Shown: positions 37,625-44,931 of the stretch, one piece after another
Numbering within the stretch: the stretch's first letter is position 1
Layout: every line of letters starts with the position of its first letter
DNA from: Bacillota bacterium
Lineage (GTDB): Bacteria; Bacillota; Sulfobacillia; JAIMAT01
Direction of reading: 5' to 3'
DNA: 45,872 bases
Assembly (NCBI GenBank): GCA_029960955.1
Contig: JASBVS010000025.1
Span: 1 to 45,872, forward strand
Notes under the pieces: generated by a model
The model's database searches: none
Seen by the model: the letters and a program-made list of their open reading frames with translations, nothing else
Told to the model about the DNA's origin: nothing
Program-made: the position numbers and the translations under genes

Positions 37625-37967
37625 GATGGGCCGCATCCTGGAGGCCTTCGTCGACCGTTTCAACGCCAACCCGCAGCTGGCGCAGATGGCCGCGGGCTGG
37701 GAGCGGACGATCCTGATCCGGGCGAAGGACGCGGGCTGGCGGCTGGGACTCGAGGTCTCCGGGGGGAGGGTCCGCTTCCTGGACGACGGCGCGCTGCCCG
37801 CCTCGGCGCAGATCGTGCTCGAGTCGGAGAGCGAGACGCTGGCCGCCATCTTCCGGGGCGAGCTCTCGCCCACCGACCCCTACCTGGACGGGAGCCTGGT
37901 GGTCCGCTCCAGCGAGGCGGACATGATGAAGCTGGACGTCTTCACGCTGATGGTCTGGGGGGAGTAG
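37608..37967 (+). CDS. SCP2-like sterol/lipid-binding domain protein
   Basis: 119-residue single-domain protein: WERTILIRAKDAGWRLGLEVSGGRVRFLD, then ASAQIVLESESETLAAIFRGELSPTDPYLDGSLVVRSSEADMMKLDVF. This is the SCP2 hydrophobic-pocket fold, in which a lipid or acyl-CoA may bind. The ATG follows GGAGGAGGGGGCG and lies inside the preceding gene; the APC permease starts 2 bp after its stop. The tight three-gene order suggests one operon. Confidence 0.82.
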   Translation: MVGADEMGRILEAFVDRFNANPQLAQMAAGWERTILIRAKDAGWRLGLEVSGGRVRFLDDGALPASAQIVLESESETLAAIFRGELSPTDPYLDGSLVVRSSEADMMKLDVFTLMVWGE

Positions 37968-37969
37968 GG

Positions 37970-39349
37970 GTGGCCGGCTCCTCGGCGGTCCACGAGGCGG
38001 CGGGCGGCGAGCCGGCGCTGCGGCGGGTGCTCCGCCTGCGGACCGTGGTCAGCAGCTCGGCCGGCATCACCTTCGCCACCTCCTCCTTCGTCGCCGCCGC
38101 GCAGGTGGCGGCCTCGGTCCGCGGCGACGCCGCCTGGTGGCCGGTCCTCCTGGCCGGGGCGCTCACCTTCCTCGTCGCCCAGACCTTCGCCGAGCTGAAC
38201 GGCATGATGCCCTCGGCCGCCGCCATCCGGCTCTACTTCCGGCGCGCCTTCCGCGACGACCTGGCCCTCGCCCTGAGCAGCCTCTACATGTTCGTCATGA
38301 TCCTGGTGCTGGCCGCCGAGGCGTACGTGCTGGCGCAGTCGCTCCACGTCGTCCTGCCCGGCGTGCCGGCGGCGGTCTGGATCGTGGGGCTCCTCCTGGT
38401 GGCGCTGGCCGCCAACTACCGGGGTCTCGAGATCGCCGGCGGCCTCCAGGACGTGATCACCTACGGCCTGGTCCTCTCGCTCTTCGTCATGGCCTTCCTG
38501 GCGCTCGACCGGGTCCGCTTCGCCCTGCCGGCGCTCCTCCATCCCGGCGGCGGCGCGCAGGTGGCGCAGGCGACGGCGGTGGGCGTCTTCCTCTTCGTCG
38601 GCTTCGAGTGGGTGACGCCGCTGGCGGAGGAAGTGACCGACAACGCGCTGATCGCGCGCGGGATGAGCCTGGCGGTGCTCCTCCTCACCTTCGCCTACAT
38701 GGCCGTGACCACGGCCATGGGACACTTCCTGAGCGCGGCCGAGCTGGCCGCGCCGGCGCCGCAGATGGCCTTCGCCCTGAAGGCGCTGGGCGGGCTCGGC
38801 GGGCTCTGGATGGTGGCCGTCTCGCTGGCCGCCACGGGCAGCACCTTCAACGCGGGCCTGACGGCCGCCTCGCGCTTCCTCTACGCCACCGCCCGCGAGG
38901 GCTCGCTCCCGGAGTGGCTCGCCGCCGTCCACCCGCGCTTCTTCACCCCGCGCAACGCGCTCCTCCTCCTCTTCGCCCTTGTCCTGGCGGCCTCGCTGGT
39001 CGTCGCCGCCACCGCCGGCTTCGCGGCCGTCGTCGACACGGCGGCGGCGCTGGAGGGAGTCGTCTACGCCCTCGCCTCGGTGGCGGTCATCCGGCTCAGG
39101 CGGAAGGAGCCCGGGACGGAGCGGCCCTACCGGGCCTGGGCGGTTCCCTGGCTGCCGGCGCTGACCGCGCTGGTCTTCGCCGCCCTGGGGGTCGTGGCCG
39201 CGCTGACCGCGGGCTGGCCCGCGCTCCTCATCCTCGGCGGCGGCTTCGCCCTCGCCTGGTGGTACGCCCGCCGCCTCGCCCCGCGCCTGCGGGAGGCGGC
39301 CCGGCAGCGGCGCGCGAGGGCGCGCGCCGCCCGCGGCCTCCAGCGGTAG
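37970..39349 (+). CDS. APC family amino acid permease
   Basis: 459-residue membrane protein with about 12 helices. VVSSSAGITFATSSFVAAAQ in helix 1 is the substrate/ion-binding unwound segment of LeuT-fold APC transporters. AELNGMMPSAAAIRLYFRRAF, FVGFEWVTPLAEEVTDNALIARGM and ATGSTFNAGLTAASRFLYATAREGSLPEWLA are family-typical. The GTG start has GGGGGGAGTAGGG upstream. Substrate unknown; an amino acid or amine is expected. Confidence 0.88.
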   Translation: MAGSSAVHEAAGGEPALRRVLRLRTVVSSSAGITFATSSFVAAAQVAASVRGDAAWWPVLLAGALTFLVAQTFAELNGMMPSAAAIRLYFRRAFRDDLALALSSLYMFVMILVLAAEAYVLAQSLHVVLPGVPAAVWIVGLLLVALAANYRGLEIAGGLQDVITYGLVLSLFVMAFLALDRVRFALPALLHPGGGAQVAQATAVGVFLFVGFEWVTPLAEEVTDNALIARGMSLAVLLLTFAYMAVTTAMGHFLSAAELAAPAPQMAFALKALGGLGGLWMVAVSLAATGSTFNAGLTAASRFLYATAREGSLPEWLAAVHPRFFTPRNALLLLFALVLAASLVVAATAGFAAVVDTAAALEGVVYALASVAVIRLRRKEPGTERPYRAWAVPWLPALTALVFAALGVVAALTAGWPALLILGGGFALAWWYARRLAPRLREAARQRRARARAARGLQR

Positions 39350-39521
39350 GTCGGCGGGAGGGCGACGGGGCCGCGGACGGCGGTTATGGGAGCGAGCCGA
39401 TGCCATCCGCGGGGCCCGAGGCCGTGCCGGCAGTCGAGCGCCCGCCGCTCCGGGCCGGCCGGCATGCGTACAGTGGCGAACGCAGCGAAATCCGTCGCGA
39501 TCAAAAACGGCCTCTCCACCC

Positions 39522-39551
39522 GGCAGGAGATGCCGGAGGCGCCCGTCGAAC
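39522..39551 (+). promoter_or_regulatory. Second GGCAGGA-N19-GAAC element
   Basis: GGCAGGA (39522-39528) and GAAC (39548-39551) repeat the spacing and flanks of the site at 32429. A small hairpin GTGCC-AGAAA-GGCAC (39614-39628) followed by CTTTCTCTC lies downstream, perhaps an attenuator. No intact gene occupies 39350-39814. Confidence 0.38.
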
Positions 39552-39662
39552 CCCTCAGCCGCAAGGCGCCCGCTTCCGGCGGTATTCGGATCTTCCCTCA
39601 AAGGCCCGACTCCGTGCCAGAAAGGCACCTTTCTCTCACCGGCGATCCTCACCCACCAGCGT

Positions 39663-39800
39663 CCATACGACCTGCCGCCGATGGCGGCGGAGGCGGGCTT
39701 CGCCGACCAGCCGCCGTCTGACCCGGGCCACCCGGGAGGAACAGGGGGAATCGCGGTCCGCCGGCGCCGCCCGCTCGCGCTGGCCGTCGATCCCGGGCAC
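39663..39800 (+). pseudogene. Possible AraC-type helix-turn-helix remnant
   Basis: Codons at 39663-39710 read PYDLPPMAAEAGFADQ, resembling the second helix-turn-helix of AraC regulators (x-IAAEAGFADQSHLTR). After a 1-nt shift, codons from 39718 continue LTRATREEQG. This suggests a C-terminal fragment broken by a frameshift. The match is short, so this is tentative. Confidence 0.35.
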
Positions 39801-39814
39801 GAGGAGGGACGCTC

Positions 39815-39976
39815 GTGAGGCGGGACGCGTTCTGGTCGTCCGTCCGCTGGCTGGGTCTGGAGCACCTCGACCTCCGGTGCGGGGCGGGCGAGACCGTGAT
39901 GAACGGCCTGGTGATCGCCCGCCTGGAGGACGAGACCCTCCGCGTCCGCTACGAGATCCGGTGCCAGCCGGACTGG
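39815..39976 (+). pseudogene. 5' fragment of a putative glycolipid-binding (PF06475-like) protein gene
   Basis: From a GTG with a good GAGGAGGG ribosome binding site, 54 codons match the start of the putative glycolipid-binding family: VRWLGLEHLDLRCGAGETVMNGLVIARLEDETLRVRYEIRCQPDW. Similarity stops at 39976, where antisense thiO sequence begins; the frame then runs on into antisense thiO and thiSG. About two-thirds of the protein is missing. Confidence 0.55.
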
Positions 39977-40354
39977 GCCGCCGGCGGCCGACTGCCAGGC
40001 CACCCGCTCCTTCAGCTCGGCGACCTCCGCCTCGGAGGCGGCCACGCGCAGGAGGCCGGCCGTGACCAGGCCGAGCCGGCGGCCGCTCGCCTCCTCGAGC
40101 TCGTCGCGCCACTCCAGGAGGAGGCGGCGCGAGAGAAGGCCCGCCTCGAACATGGGACCCGGGTGCGGCTGCTCGGCCTGGGCGGCGAGCATGCCCGCCG
40201 CCGCGCCGGAGGCGCCGGAGGCGAGGGAGGCGGCCTCGAGGAGCGCCACCCGCCGGCCCCGGCGGGCGAGGCGCCAGGCGATGGCGGCGCCGATGACGCC
40301 GCCGCCGACGACCAGCACCTCGGGTGCCGGCTCCAGGGGGGCGGGGTGGTTCAC
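39977..40354 (-). pseudogene. thiO: Glycine oxidase ThiO, N-terminal fragment only
   Basis: ThiO oxidises glycine to dehydroglycine for the thiazole moiety of thiamin. The GTG at 40354 overlaps the thiSG stop as GTGA. About 126 codons are intact: the FAD-binding EVLVVGGGVIGAAIAWRLARRGRRVALLE, the GASGAAAGMLAAQAE motif, and then LKERVAWQSAAGG, at which point family similarity ends near 39977. The remaining roughly 240 residues, including the substrate-binding domain, are lost at the join with the glycolipid-binding fragment. Confidence 0.85.
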
Positions 40355-41361
40355 GGCGTCGCACCCCGCAGCGAGGCGGGCAGGCCCGACGGGGTGGGGA
40401 GCCCCTCCGTGGGGCTGGAGGGGACCGCTTCCTCCCGCACCGGCATGCGACCGGCGAGGAAGGCGCGGCGCCCGGCCTCCACCGCCAGCCGGAAGGCGGC
40501 CGCCATGGCGGGCGGGTCGCCGGCGTAGGCGATGGCGCTGTTGACGAGGACGGCGTCGGCGCCCATCTCCAGGGCGCGCGCGGCCTCGGAGGGGACGCCG
40601 AGCCCGGCGTCGATCACCACCGGAACCTGGACGCGCTCGATGATGCGGCGCAGCCCGGCCCAGTCCTGGAAGCCCTGGCCGGTGCCGATGGGTGAGGCCA
40701 GCGGCATGACGGCGGCCGCGCCCGCCTCCTCCAGGCGGAGGGCGGCGACCAGGTCGGGGCTCGTGTAGGCGAGGACGACGAAGCCCTGCCTCACCAGCTC
40801 GCGCGTCGCCTCCACCGTGGCGGCGACGTCCGGCCAGAGCGTGCGCGCGTCGCCGACGATCTCGAGCTTGATCCACTCGGTGCCCGTCGCCACCCGCGCC
40901 AGCTCGGCCATGTGGACCGCCTGGGCGACGCCGGTGGAACCGGCCGTGTTGGGCAGGAGCTTGTAGCGGCCCAGGTCGATCGCTTCGAGCAGGCCGCGCT
41001 CGCCCGCCTCGAGGTTCATGGCGCGGACGGCGACGGTGACCAGGCCGGGCTCGGCCGCCTCCAGCGCCCGGCGCATGCTCTCCTCGTCGGGGTACTTGCC
41101 GGTGCCGACGAAGAGCCGGCTGCGGAGCGGCACGCCGGCGATGTGCAGGGTCTCCCCGGCGTCGCCCGAGCCGCCGGCCACGGCGCGCACCAGCTCCAGG
41201 CGGTCGCCGTCGCGGAGCTCGGGGTTTTCGTCCGGGCGGAGGACGCGGCCGTTGAGCGCGATCGCCAGGCCGGGGCGCGCGATCTTCCGCGCGGCGAGGA
41301 AGGCCTCCAGCCGGAGACCGTCGTCGACGTTGTCGGGCTTCCCGTTGACCCAAAGTTGCAA
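40351..41361 (-). CDS. thiG: ThiS-ThiG fusion: sulfur carrier protein plus thiazole synthase
   Basis: 336 residues. Residues 1 to about 67 are ThiS (LWVNGKPDNVDDGLRLEAFL ... DGDRLELVRAVAGG); after the GG it continues directly into ThiG. ThiG features: LFVGTGKYPDEESMRRALEAAEP, VTVAVRAMNLEAGERG, LLPNTAGSTGVAQAVHMAELAR, EWIKLEIVGDARTLWPD, VVIDAGLGVPSEAARALEMGADAVLVNSAIA. ThiG condenses ThiS-thiocarboxylate sulfur, DXP and dehydroglycine. In free ThiS the Gly-Gly is the C-terminus; here it is internal. The TTG at 41361 has GGGAGG at the correct distance. It lies 5 bp after thiE. Confidence 0.92.
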   Translation of the reverse strand: MQLWVNGKPDNVDDGLRLEAFLAARKIARPGLAIALNGRVLRPDENPELRDGDRLELVRAVAGGSGDAGETLHIAGVPLRSRLFVGTGKYPDEESMRRALEAAEPGLVTVAVRAMNLEAGERGLLEAIDLGRYKLLPNTAGSTGVAQAVHMAELARVATGTEWIKLEIVGDARTLWPDVAATVEATRELVRQGFVVLAYTSPDLVAALRLEEAGAAAVMPLASPIGTGQGFQDWAGLRRIIERVQVPVVIDAGLGVPSEAARALEMGADAVLVNSAIAYAGDPPAMAAAFRLAVEAGRRAFLAGRMPVREEAVPSSPTEGLPTPSGLPASLRGATP

Positions 41362-41366
41362 GGGGG

Positions 41367-42053
41367 TCACCTCCCGAACGGCATCGAGGCAGGCGCGGGG
41401 GGCGGAGTCGCGGGGAGGCGGAAGCGGGGGCGGCCCGGGGCGCGGTCGATGGCGTCGAGGAGCCGCCGCGCCGCCGCGCCCGGCTCGGCCGACTCCAGGA
41501 TGGCCCCGATGGCGGCGACGCCGGCCGCCCCGGTGGCCAGGACGTCGGCCACGTTCTCCGGCGTGATGCCGCCGATGGCGAGGACCGGCCGGCGGACGAC
41601 GTCCACCACTGCGGCCAGGGCGGCCAGACCCTGCGCGCGCCGGCCGGGATGGGAGCGGGTGGGGAAGACGGGACCGAAGGTGACGTAGTCGGCGCCCGCC
41701 TCCGCCGCCTCCAGCGCCTCCTCGCGCGAGTGGACGCTGGCGCCGAGCAGCATCCCCCGCGGGAGGAAGCGCCGCACCGCCGCCACCGGGAGGCTCTTCC
41801 TGGCGAGGTGGACGCCCGCGGCGCCCAGCGCCATCGCCACGTCCGCGCGGTCGTTGACGATCAGCGCCGCCTGCCGCGTGCGCGGGTCGGCCTGGAGCTC
41901 GCGCCCGAAGCGGTAGAGCGCCTCGGCCGGCGCGGTCTTCTCGCGGATCTGGATCCAGCGGACGCCGGCCGCCACCGCCTCGGCCAGGGCGGCGAGGAGG
42001 TCGCCGGAGCTCCGCTCGCGGTCGGTGATCAGGTGGAAGACCGCCTCCGACAC
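41367..42053 (-). CDS. thiE: Thiamine-phosphate synthase
   Basis: Joins hydroxymethylpyrimidine pyrophosphate and thiazole phosphate. From GTG 42053, preceded by GGAGGGGGAGC, it has 228 residues of TIM-barrel: FHLITDRERSSGD, WIQIREKTAPAEALYRFGRELQ, IVNDRADVAMALGAAGVHLARKSLP, GASVHSREEALEAAEAGADYVTFGPVFPT and AIGGITPENVADVLATGAAGVAAIGAI. The longer frame to 42113 would run through the leader terminator. The RKS in GVHLARKSLP replaces the usual Gln/Glu found in family members (GVHLGQEDLP), as in TenI-like relatives, so a TenI-type role is possible. Confidence 0.85.
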   Translation of the reverse strand: MSEAVFHLITDRERSSGDLLAALAEAVAAGVRWIQIREKTAPAEALYRFGRELQADPRTRQAALIVNDRADVAMALGAAGVHLARKSLPVAAVRRFLPRGMLLGASVHSREEALEAAEAGADYVTFGPVFPTRSHPGRRAQGLAALAAVVDVVRRPVLAIGGITPENVADVLATGAAGVAAIGAILESAEPGAAARRLLDAIDRAPGRPRFRLPATPPPAPASMPFGR

Positions 42054-42071
42054 CGCTCCCCCTCCGTGACG

Positions 42072-42106
42072 AAAAAGCCACCGGCCCCGATCCGGGGCGC
42101 GGTGGC
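42072..42106 (-). terminator. Leader terminator upstream of thiE
   Basis: On the minus strand GCCACCG-C-GCCCC pairs with GGGGC-CGGTGGC (42077-42106, one bulge) and is followed by TTTTT (42072-42076). It lies between the promoter at 42164-42192 and the thiE start. An overlapping hairpin GGCAG-N8-CTGCC uses the first GCC of this stem, so the two may exclude each other. Confidence 0.75.
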
Positions 42107-42163
42107 AGTCCACTCTCTGCCTCCCAGTCGACCTGCTCCCTGCGATGTCCGCTTGTGCACCGA

Positions 42164-42192
42164 ATCATAACGCCGCCGGCGGGTGGCGACAA
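42164..42192 (-). promoter_or_regulatory. Sigma-A promoter of the thiE-thiSG-thiO operon
   Basis: On the minus strand TTGTCG (42187-42192) and TATGAT (42164-42169) with a 17-bp spacer. The leader would be about 100 nt long. Confidence 0.6.
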
Positions 42193-42280
42193 CCGCGGGC
42201 GGGGCGCCGGGGGCGGAGCGCTATGCTAAGGCTGAACGCAGGAAGCCCGGCGGCCGACCTGCGGTGGGAGGCGGGAAGCG

Positions 42281-43621
42281 ATGGCGACGCGCACCGGTGC
42301 GGCCGACCTGCCCCTTCACGGCGGCCACTGCCCGCCCTGGCTCTTCGAAAGGATGGTCCAGCTTTCCGGCGCCGTCCTGGAGGCCATCGTGCTCGAGTAC
42401 GGCCCCCGGGAGGTCCTGCGCCGCTTCGCCGACCCCTTCTGGTTCCAGGCCTTCGGCTGCCTCCTCGGCTTCGACTGGCACTCCTCGGGCCTGACCACCA
42501 CCGTCACCGGCGCCGTCAAGATCGCCCTCGGCCAGCGCGGCCGCGAGATCGGCCTCTTCGCCGCGGGCGGCAAGGGCGCCACCTCGCGCCGGACGCCCGG
42601 GGAGATCGAGGCGGCCGCCGACCGCTACGCGCTCGGCTTCGAGCCGGAGACCCTGGTCGCGGCCAGCCGGCTGGCGGCCAAGGTCGACTCGGTGGCGCTG
42701 CAGGACGGCTTCGAGCTCTACCACCACACCTTCCTGTTCACGTCGGAGGGCGCCTGGGCGGTCGTCCAGCAAGGGATGGAGCGGGGCGGACGATGGGCCA
42801 GGCGCTACCACTGGCTGGGCGATCAGGTCGGGAGCTTCGTCGACGAGCCGCACAGCGCCATCTGCTCCGACCGGCGCGGTCCCGCCCTCAACCTGGTCGA
42901 CCGCGCCAGCGCTGCCGCGCGCACGACCATCGTCGCGCTGGTGCGGGAGGAGCGGCCCGAGCGGGTGGTGCGCGACTACCGCCGCCTGCTGGAGTGGCTC
43001 GACTCGGGCCCCGGCCGGGAGGTGCACCGGGCCGCGCGCGAGGCCGCCCGGCGGCGGGCCGGCCGCGGCCGCGCCGCCGGAGGGCGCCTGCCCGGCCAGC
43101 TGAGCCTGCTCGACGACCCCGGAGAGGGCGGGACGGCGGGGTGGGAGACCGCGGGGGAGAGCCCGGCGAGCGGATCCCCGGACGGGGCGGCGCCGGCAGG
43201 AAGTGACGTTCCGGGGAGCGGCGCGGCACTCCTCCCGGGCGCCGGCGCGCTCACCCGCTACCTCAGCCTGCCGGCTCCGCACGCCGTGCCCGACGCCGAG
43301 CGGCTGGACCGGCTCCTGCGCGGGATCTACGAGCGGCAGGTGCCGACCTTCGAGGCGCTGATCGGCCTGCCCGGCGTGGGGGCGCAGACGGTGCGCGCCC
43401 TCAGCATGGTGGCCGAGATGGTCCACGGCGTGCCGGCCAGCTTCCGCGACCCCGTCCGCTACAGCTTCGCCCACGGCGGCAAGGACGGCCACCCCTACCC
43501 CGTCGACCGGAGCGCCTACGACCGCTCCATCCAGATGCTGGAGGAGGCGGTGGAGCGGGCGCGCCTCGGCGACCGGGCGAAGCTGGAGGCGGTGCGGCGG
43601 CTGGCGCGCCTCGCCGGCTGA
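42281..43621 (+). CDS. DUF763 domain protein
   Basis: 446-residue cytosolic protein of a conserved archaeal/bacterial family of unknown function. Recognisable parts: TGAADLPLHGGHCPPWLFERM, FGCLLGFDWHSSGLTTTVTGAVKIAL, a basic linker about residues 245-330 of low complexity, then FEALIGLPGVGAQTVRALSMVAEMVHG (helix-hairpin-helix-like) and RDPVRYSFAHGGKDGHPYPVDR. The HhH and basic linker suggest nucleic acid binding. The ATG follows GGGAGGCGGGAAGCG. TATGCT at 42222 is a possible -10. It is divergent from the thi operon. Confidence 0.9.
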   Translation: MATRTGAADLPLHGGHCPPWLFERMVQLSGAVLEAIVLEYGPREVLRRFADPFWFQAFGCLLGFDWHSSGLTTTVTGAVKIALGQRGREIGLFAAGGKGATSRRTPGEIEAAADRYALGFEPETLVAASRLAAKVDSVALQDGFELYHHTFLFTSEGAWAVVQQGMERGGRWARRYHWLGDQVGSFVDEPHSAICSDRRGPALNLVDRASAAARTTIVALVREERPERVVRDYRRLLEWLDSGPGREVHRAAREAARRRAGRGRAAGGRLPGQLSLLDDPGEGGTAGWETAGESPASGSPDGAAPAGSDVPGSGAALLPGAGALTRYLSLPAPHAVPDAERLDRLLRGIYERQVPTFEALIGLPGVGAQTVRALSMVAEMVHGVPASFRDPVRYSFAHGGKDGHPYPVDRSAYDRSIQMLEEAVERARLGDRAKLEAVRRLARLAG

Positions 43622-43706
43622 GCGGCCCGGGAGGCTGGCGAAGATCTCCCGGAAGGTGGGGAGGCGACCGGGGGTTGGTCGAGCGGTACCGTTCTCTTCG
43701 AGACGC

Positions 43707-43985
43707 TCATCCGGTCCCCCGGGATGTCGATGGCGTCGTCGGCCCGTCCGCCTGGCCTGCCGCTGACTCCTCCCGCCCCCGGAGCCCCAGTCCCTGGCGC
43801 ACGAGCATCCGGATGAGGGTCGACCGGCCGACGCCGAGCGCCCGCGCTTCGCGGTCGACGGCGCGCATCTCCTCCTCGCTGAGCCGGATCGTCACTCGCT
43901 CCGCTCGAAGAGCCACGCGTACCTCCGAGGCTTCGCCTTCCGGCTCCACCTCGCCGGCTTCGATGCGACGCCGGAGTTCCTTCAT
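43707..43985 (-). CDS. Ribbon-helix-helix (CopG-like) DNA-binding protein
   Basis: 92 residues. The core RVTIRLSEEEMRAVDREARALGVGRSTLIRMLVRQGL (about residues 30-66) is a ribbon-helix-helix fold; flanking parts are charged or low-complexity. The ATG follows GAGGTGAACCGC. No toxin gene adjoins on either side, so it is a solitary regulator or an orphan antitoxin. Confidence 0.78.
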   Translation of the reverse strand: MKELRRRIEAGEVEPEGEASEVRVALRAERVTIRLSEEEMRAVDREARALGVGRSTLIRMLVRQGLGLRGREESAAGQADGPTTPSTSRGTG

Positions 43986-44198
43986 TGCGGTTCACCTCTC
44001 ACCTGTCGCCAGAGCTGCATTCCCGGCCGCTCCGGCCTCCGTTGCGGTGTTGGCGCTCCGCCAGGCTCTCCTCGGGCGGGTGCGCGAAACGGCCGCCCCC
44101 GGCTTCCGGGAACCGGTCCTGCGGCGCGGGCCCCGCGACGAGGAGAGGGTCGGGATCCCCTTCCGGAACGGAGTGAAAGAGCGGGGGAACCTAGGCGC

Positions 44199-44217
44199 TG
44201 TCCGACGACGTCTGACA
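44199..44217. promoter_or_regulatory. 19-bp near-perfect palindrome, operator candidate
   Basis: TGTCcGACGaCGTCtGACA is symmetric except for one pair and the centre. Each half contains TGTCnGAC, as in operators of FCD-type GntR regulators. TTGTCA on the minus strand and an extended TGCTATACC on the plus strand overlap or adjoin it as possible promoter parts. The surrounding 43986-44530 holds no gene that I can support. Confidence 0.45.
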
Positions 44218-44530
44218 ACTGAATGCTATACCCGCTTCCCTGAGAGGATCCAGGGCTCTCGCCAGCAGTCCCGTCCCGAGAGCCGGGCGAAGCTTCCGGC
44301 GGCGAAGGCGGCCGGAAGCCCTTCCCGCCGGCGCCTGCAGGGAGCAATCCCCCGCGCGGGCGGTCGCCGTCGCCGAGCGGGCACGCGAGCTCCTCCGCGG
44401 CCGGGCGCTTGGGAGAGGGAATCGTTCGCGGTCCTCGCGAATTCCCCGGACGGGTGACCGGGTGGCCCGGGAGCTGAAAGGGCTCGCGGGTGCCTGACAG
44501 CCTGCTGAACGTTTCCGGGAGGTGGGCCTG

Positions 44531-44626
44531 TTGCGGAATCTGTTCCAACGCCTGTTCCGGTGCGGTGACGAGTGGTACTGGCTGTACGCGGCCGTCGGGG
44601 CTGCCATCCTTCTCCTGCTCTCCTGA
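44531..44626 (+). CDS. 31-residue single-helix membrane peptide
   Basis: A TTG codon 8 bp after GGGAGG opens a 31-residue frame: basic/aromatic N-terminus NLFQRLFR, a CGDEWYW segment, then one membrane helix LYAAVGAAILLLLS ending at TGA. The layout (basic head, Cys-Gly, acidic residue plus Trp, short Leu/Ile helix) resembles the tiny membrane peptides frequent in spore formers. Function unknown. Confidence 0.5.
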   Translation: MRNLFQRLFRCGDEWYWLYAAVGAAILLLLS

Positions 44627-44772
44627 CCCAGGACGGAGGAAGCGCTCTGTTCCATCCATTCGACGACTTTCATCGTTCCGCGCTCCGGCATGACGGCGCC
44701 GGGCCGGGCGCCAGCTGCGGCGGAGGCTTGCAAACTCCTGCACGGAGGTCGTCGCGAGAGCTTAACCTTCTG

Positions 44773-44802
44773 CTAACCTGCCCTGCGTGCCGGAAAGGTT
44801 AG
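44773..44802. promoter_or_regulatory. Inverted repeat CTAACCT / AGGTTAG
   Basis: CTAACCT (44773-44779) and AGGTTAG (44796-44802) are perfectly complementary with a 16-nt spacer, 130 bp before the membrane protein at 44932. A third TAACCT lies at 44763. It could be an operator or a weak hairpin. Nothing else is seen in 44627-44931. Confidence 0.35.
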
Positions 44803-44931
44803 AGTGGCCGCGAAAAGGTGAACGGAGGGAGCCGGGTCTCCGGATAAGCCGGACGGAACTTGCCATACCCCGCGAAGCTTGGCGCGGGTCCCCGATTCTT
44901 CCTGGACACGCGCGCCTTTGGAGGTGGTCCC

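Noticed and set aside
39560-39800. IS transposase fragment on the minus strand
   Set aside because: No transposase motif was recognisable; the plus-strand AraC-like reading fits better.
37880-41353. Huge minus-strand frame of over 1,100 codons
   Set aside because: Only its thiO part is real; the rest is antisense to the SCP2 and permease genes.
42072-42160. T-box leader upstream of thiE (AGAGAG and ACCGCG are present)
   Set aside because: The GGTGG part of the T-box bulge, a specifier loop and the normal length are all missing; thiE is not a usual T-box target.
42054-42160. TPP riboswitch upstream of thiE
   Set aside because: I searched both strands for the CTGAGA and CCTGATCTGG core and did not find it.
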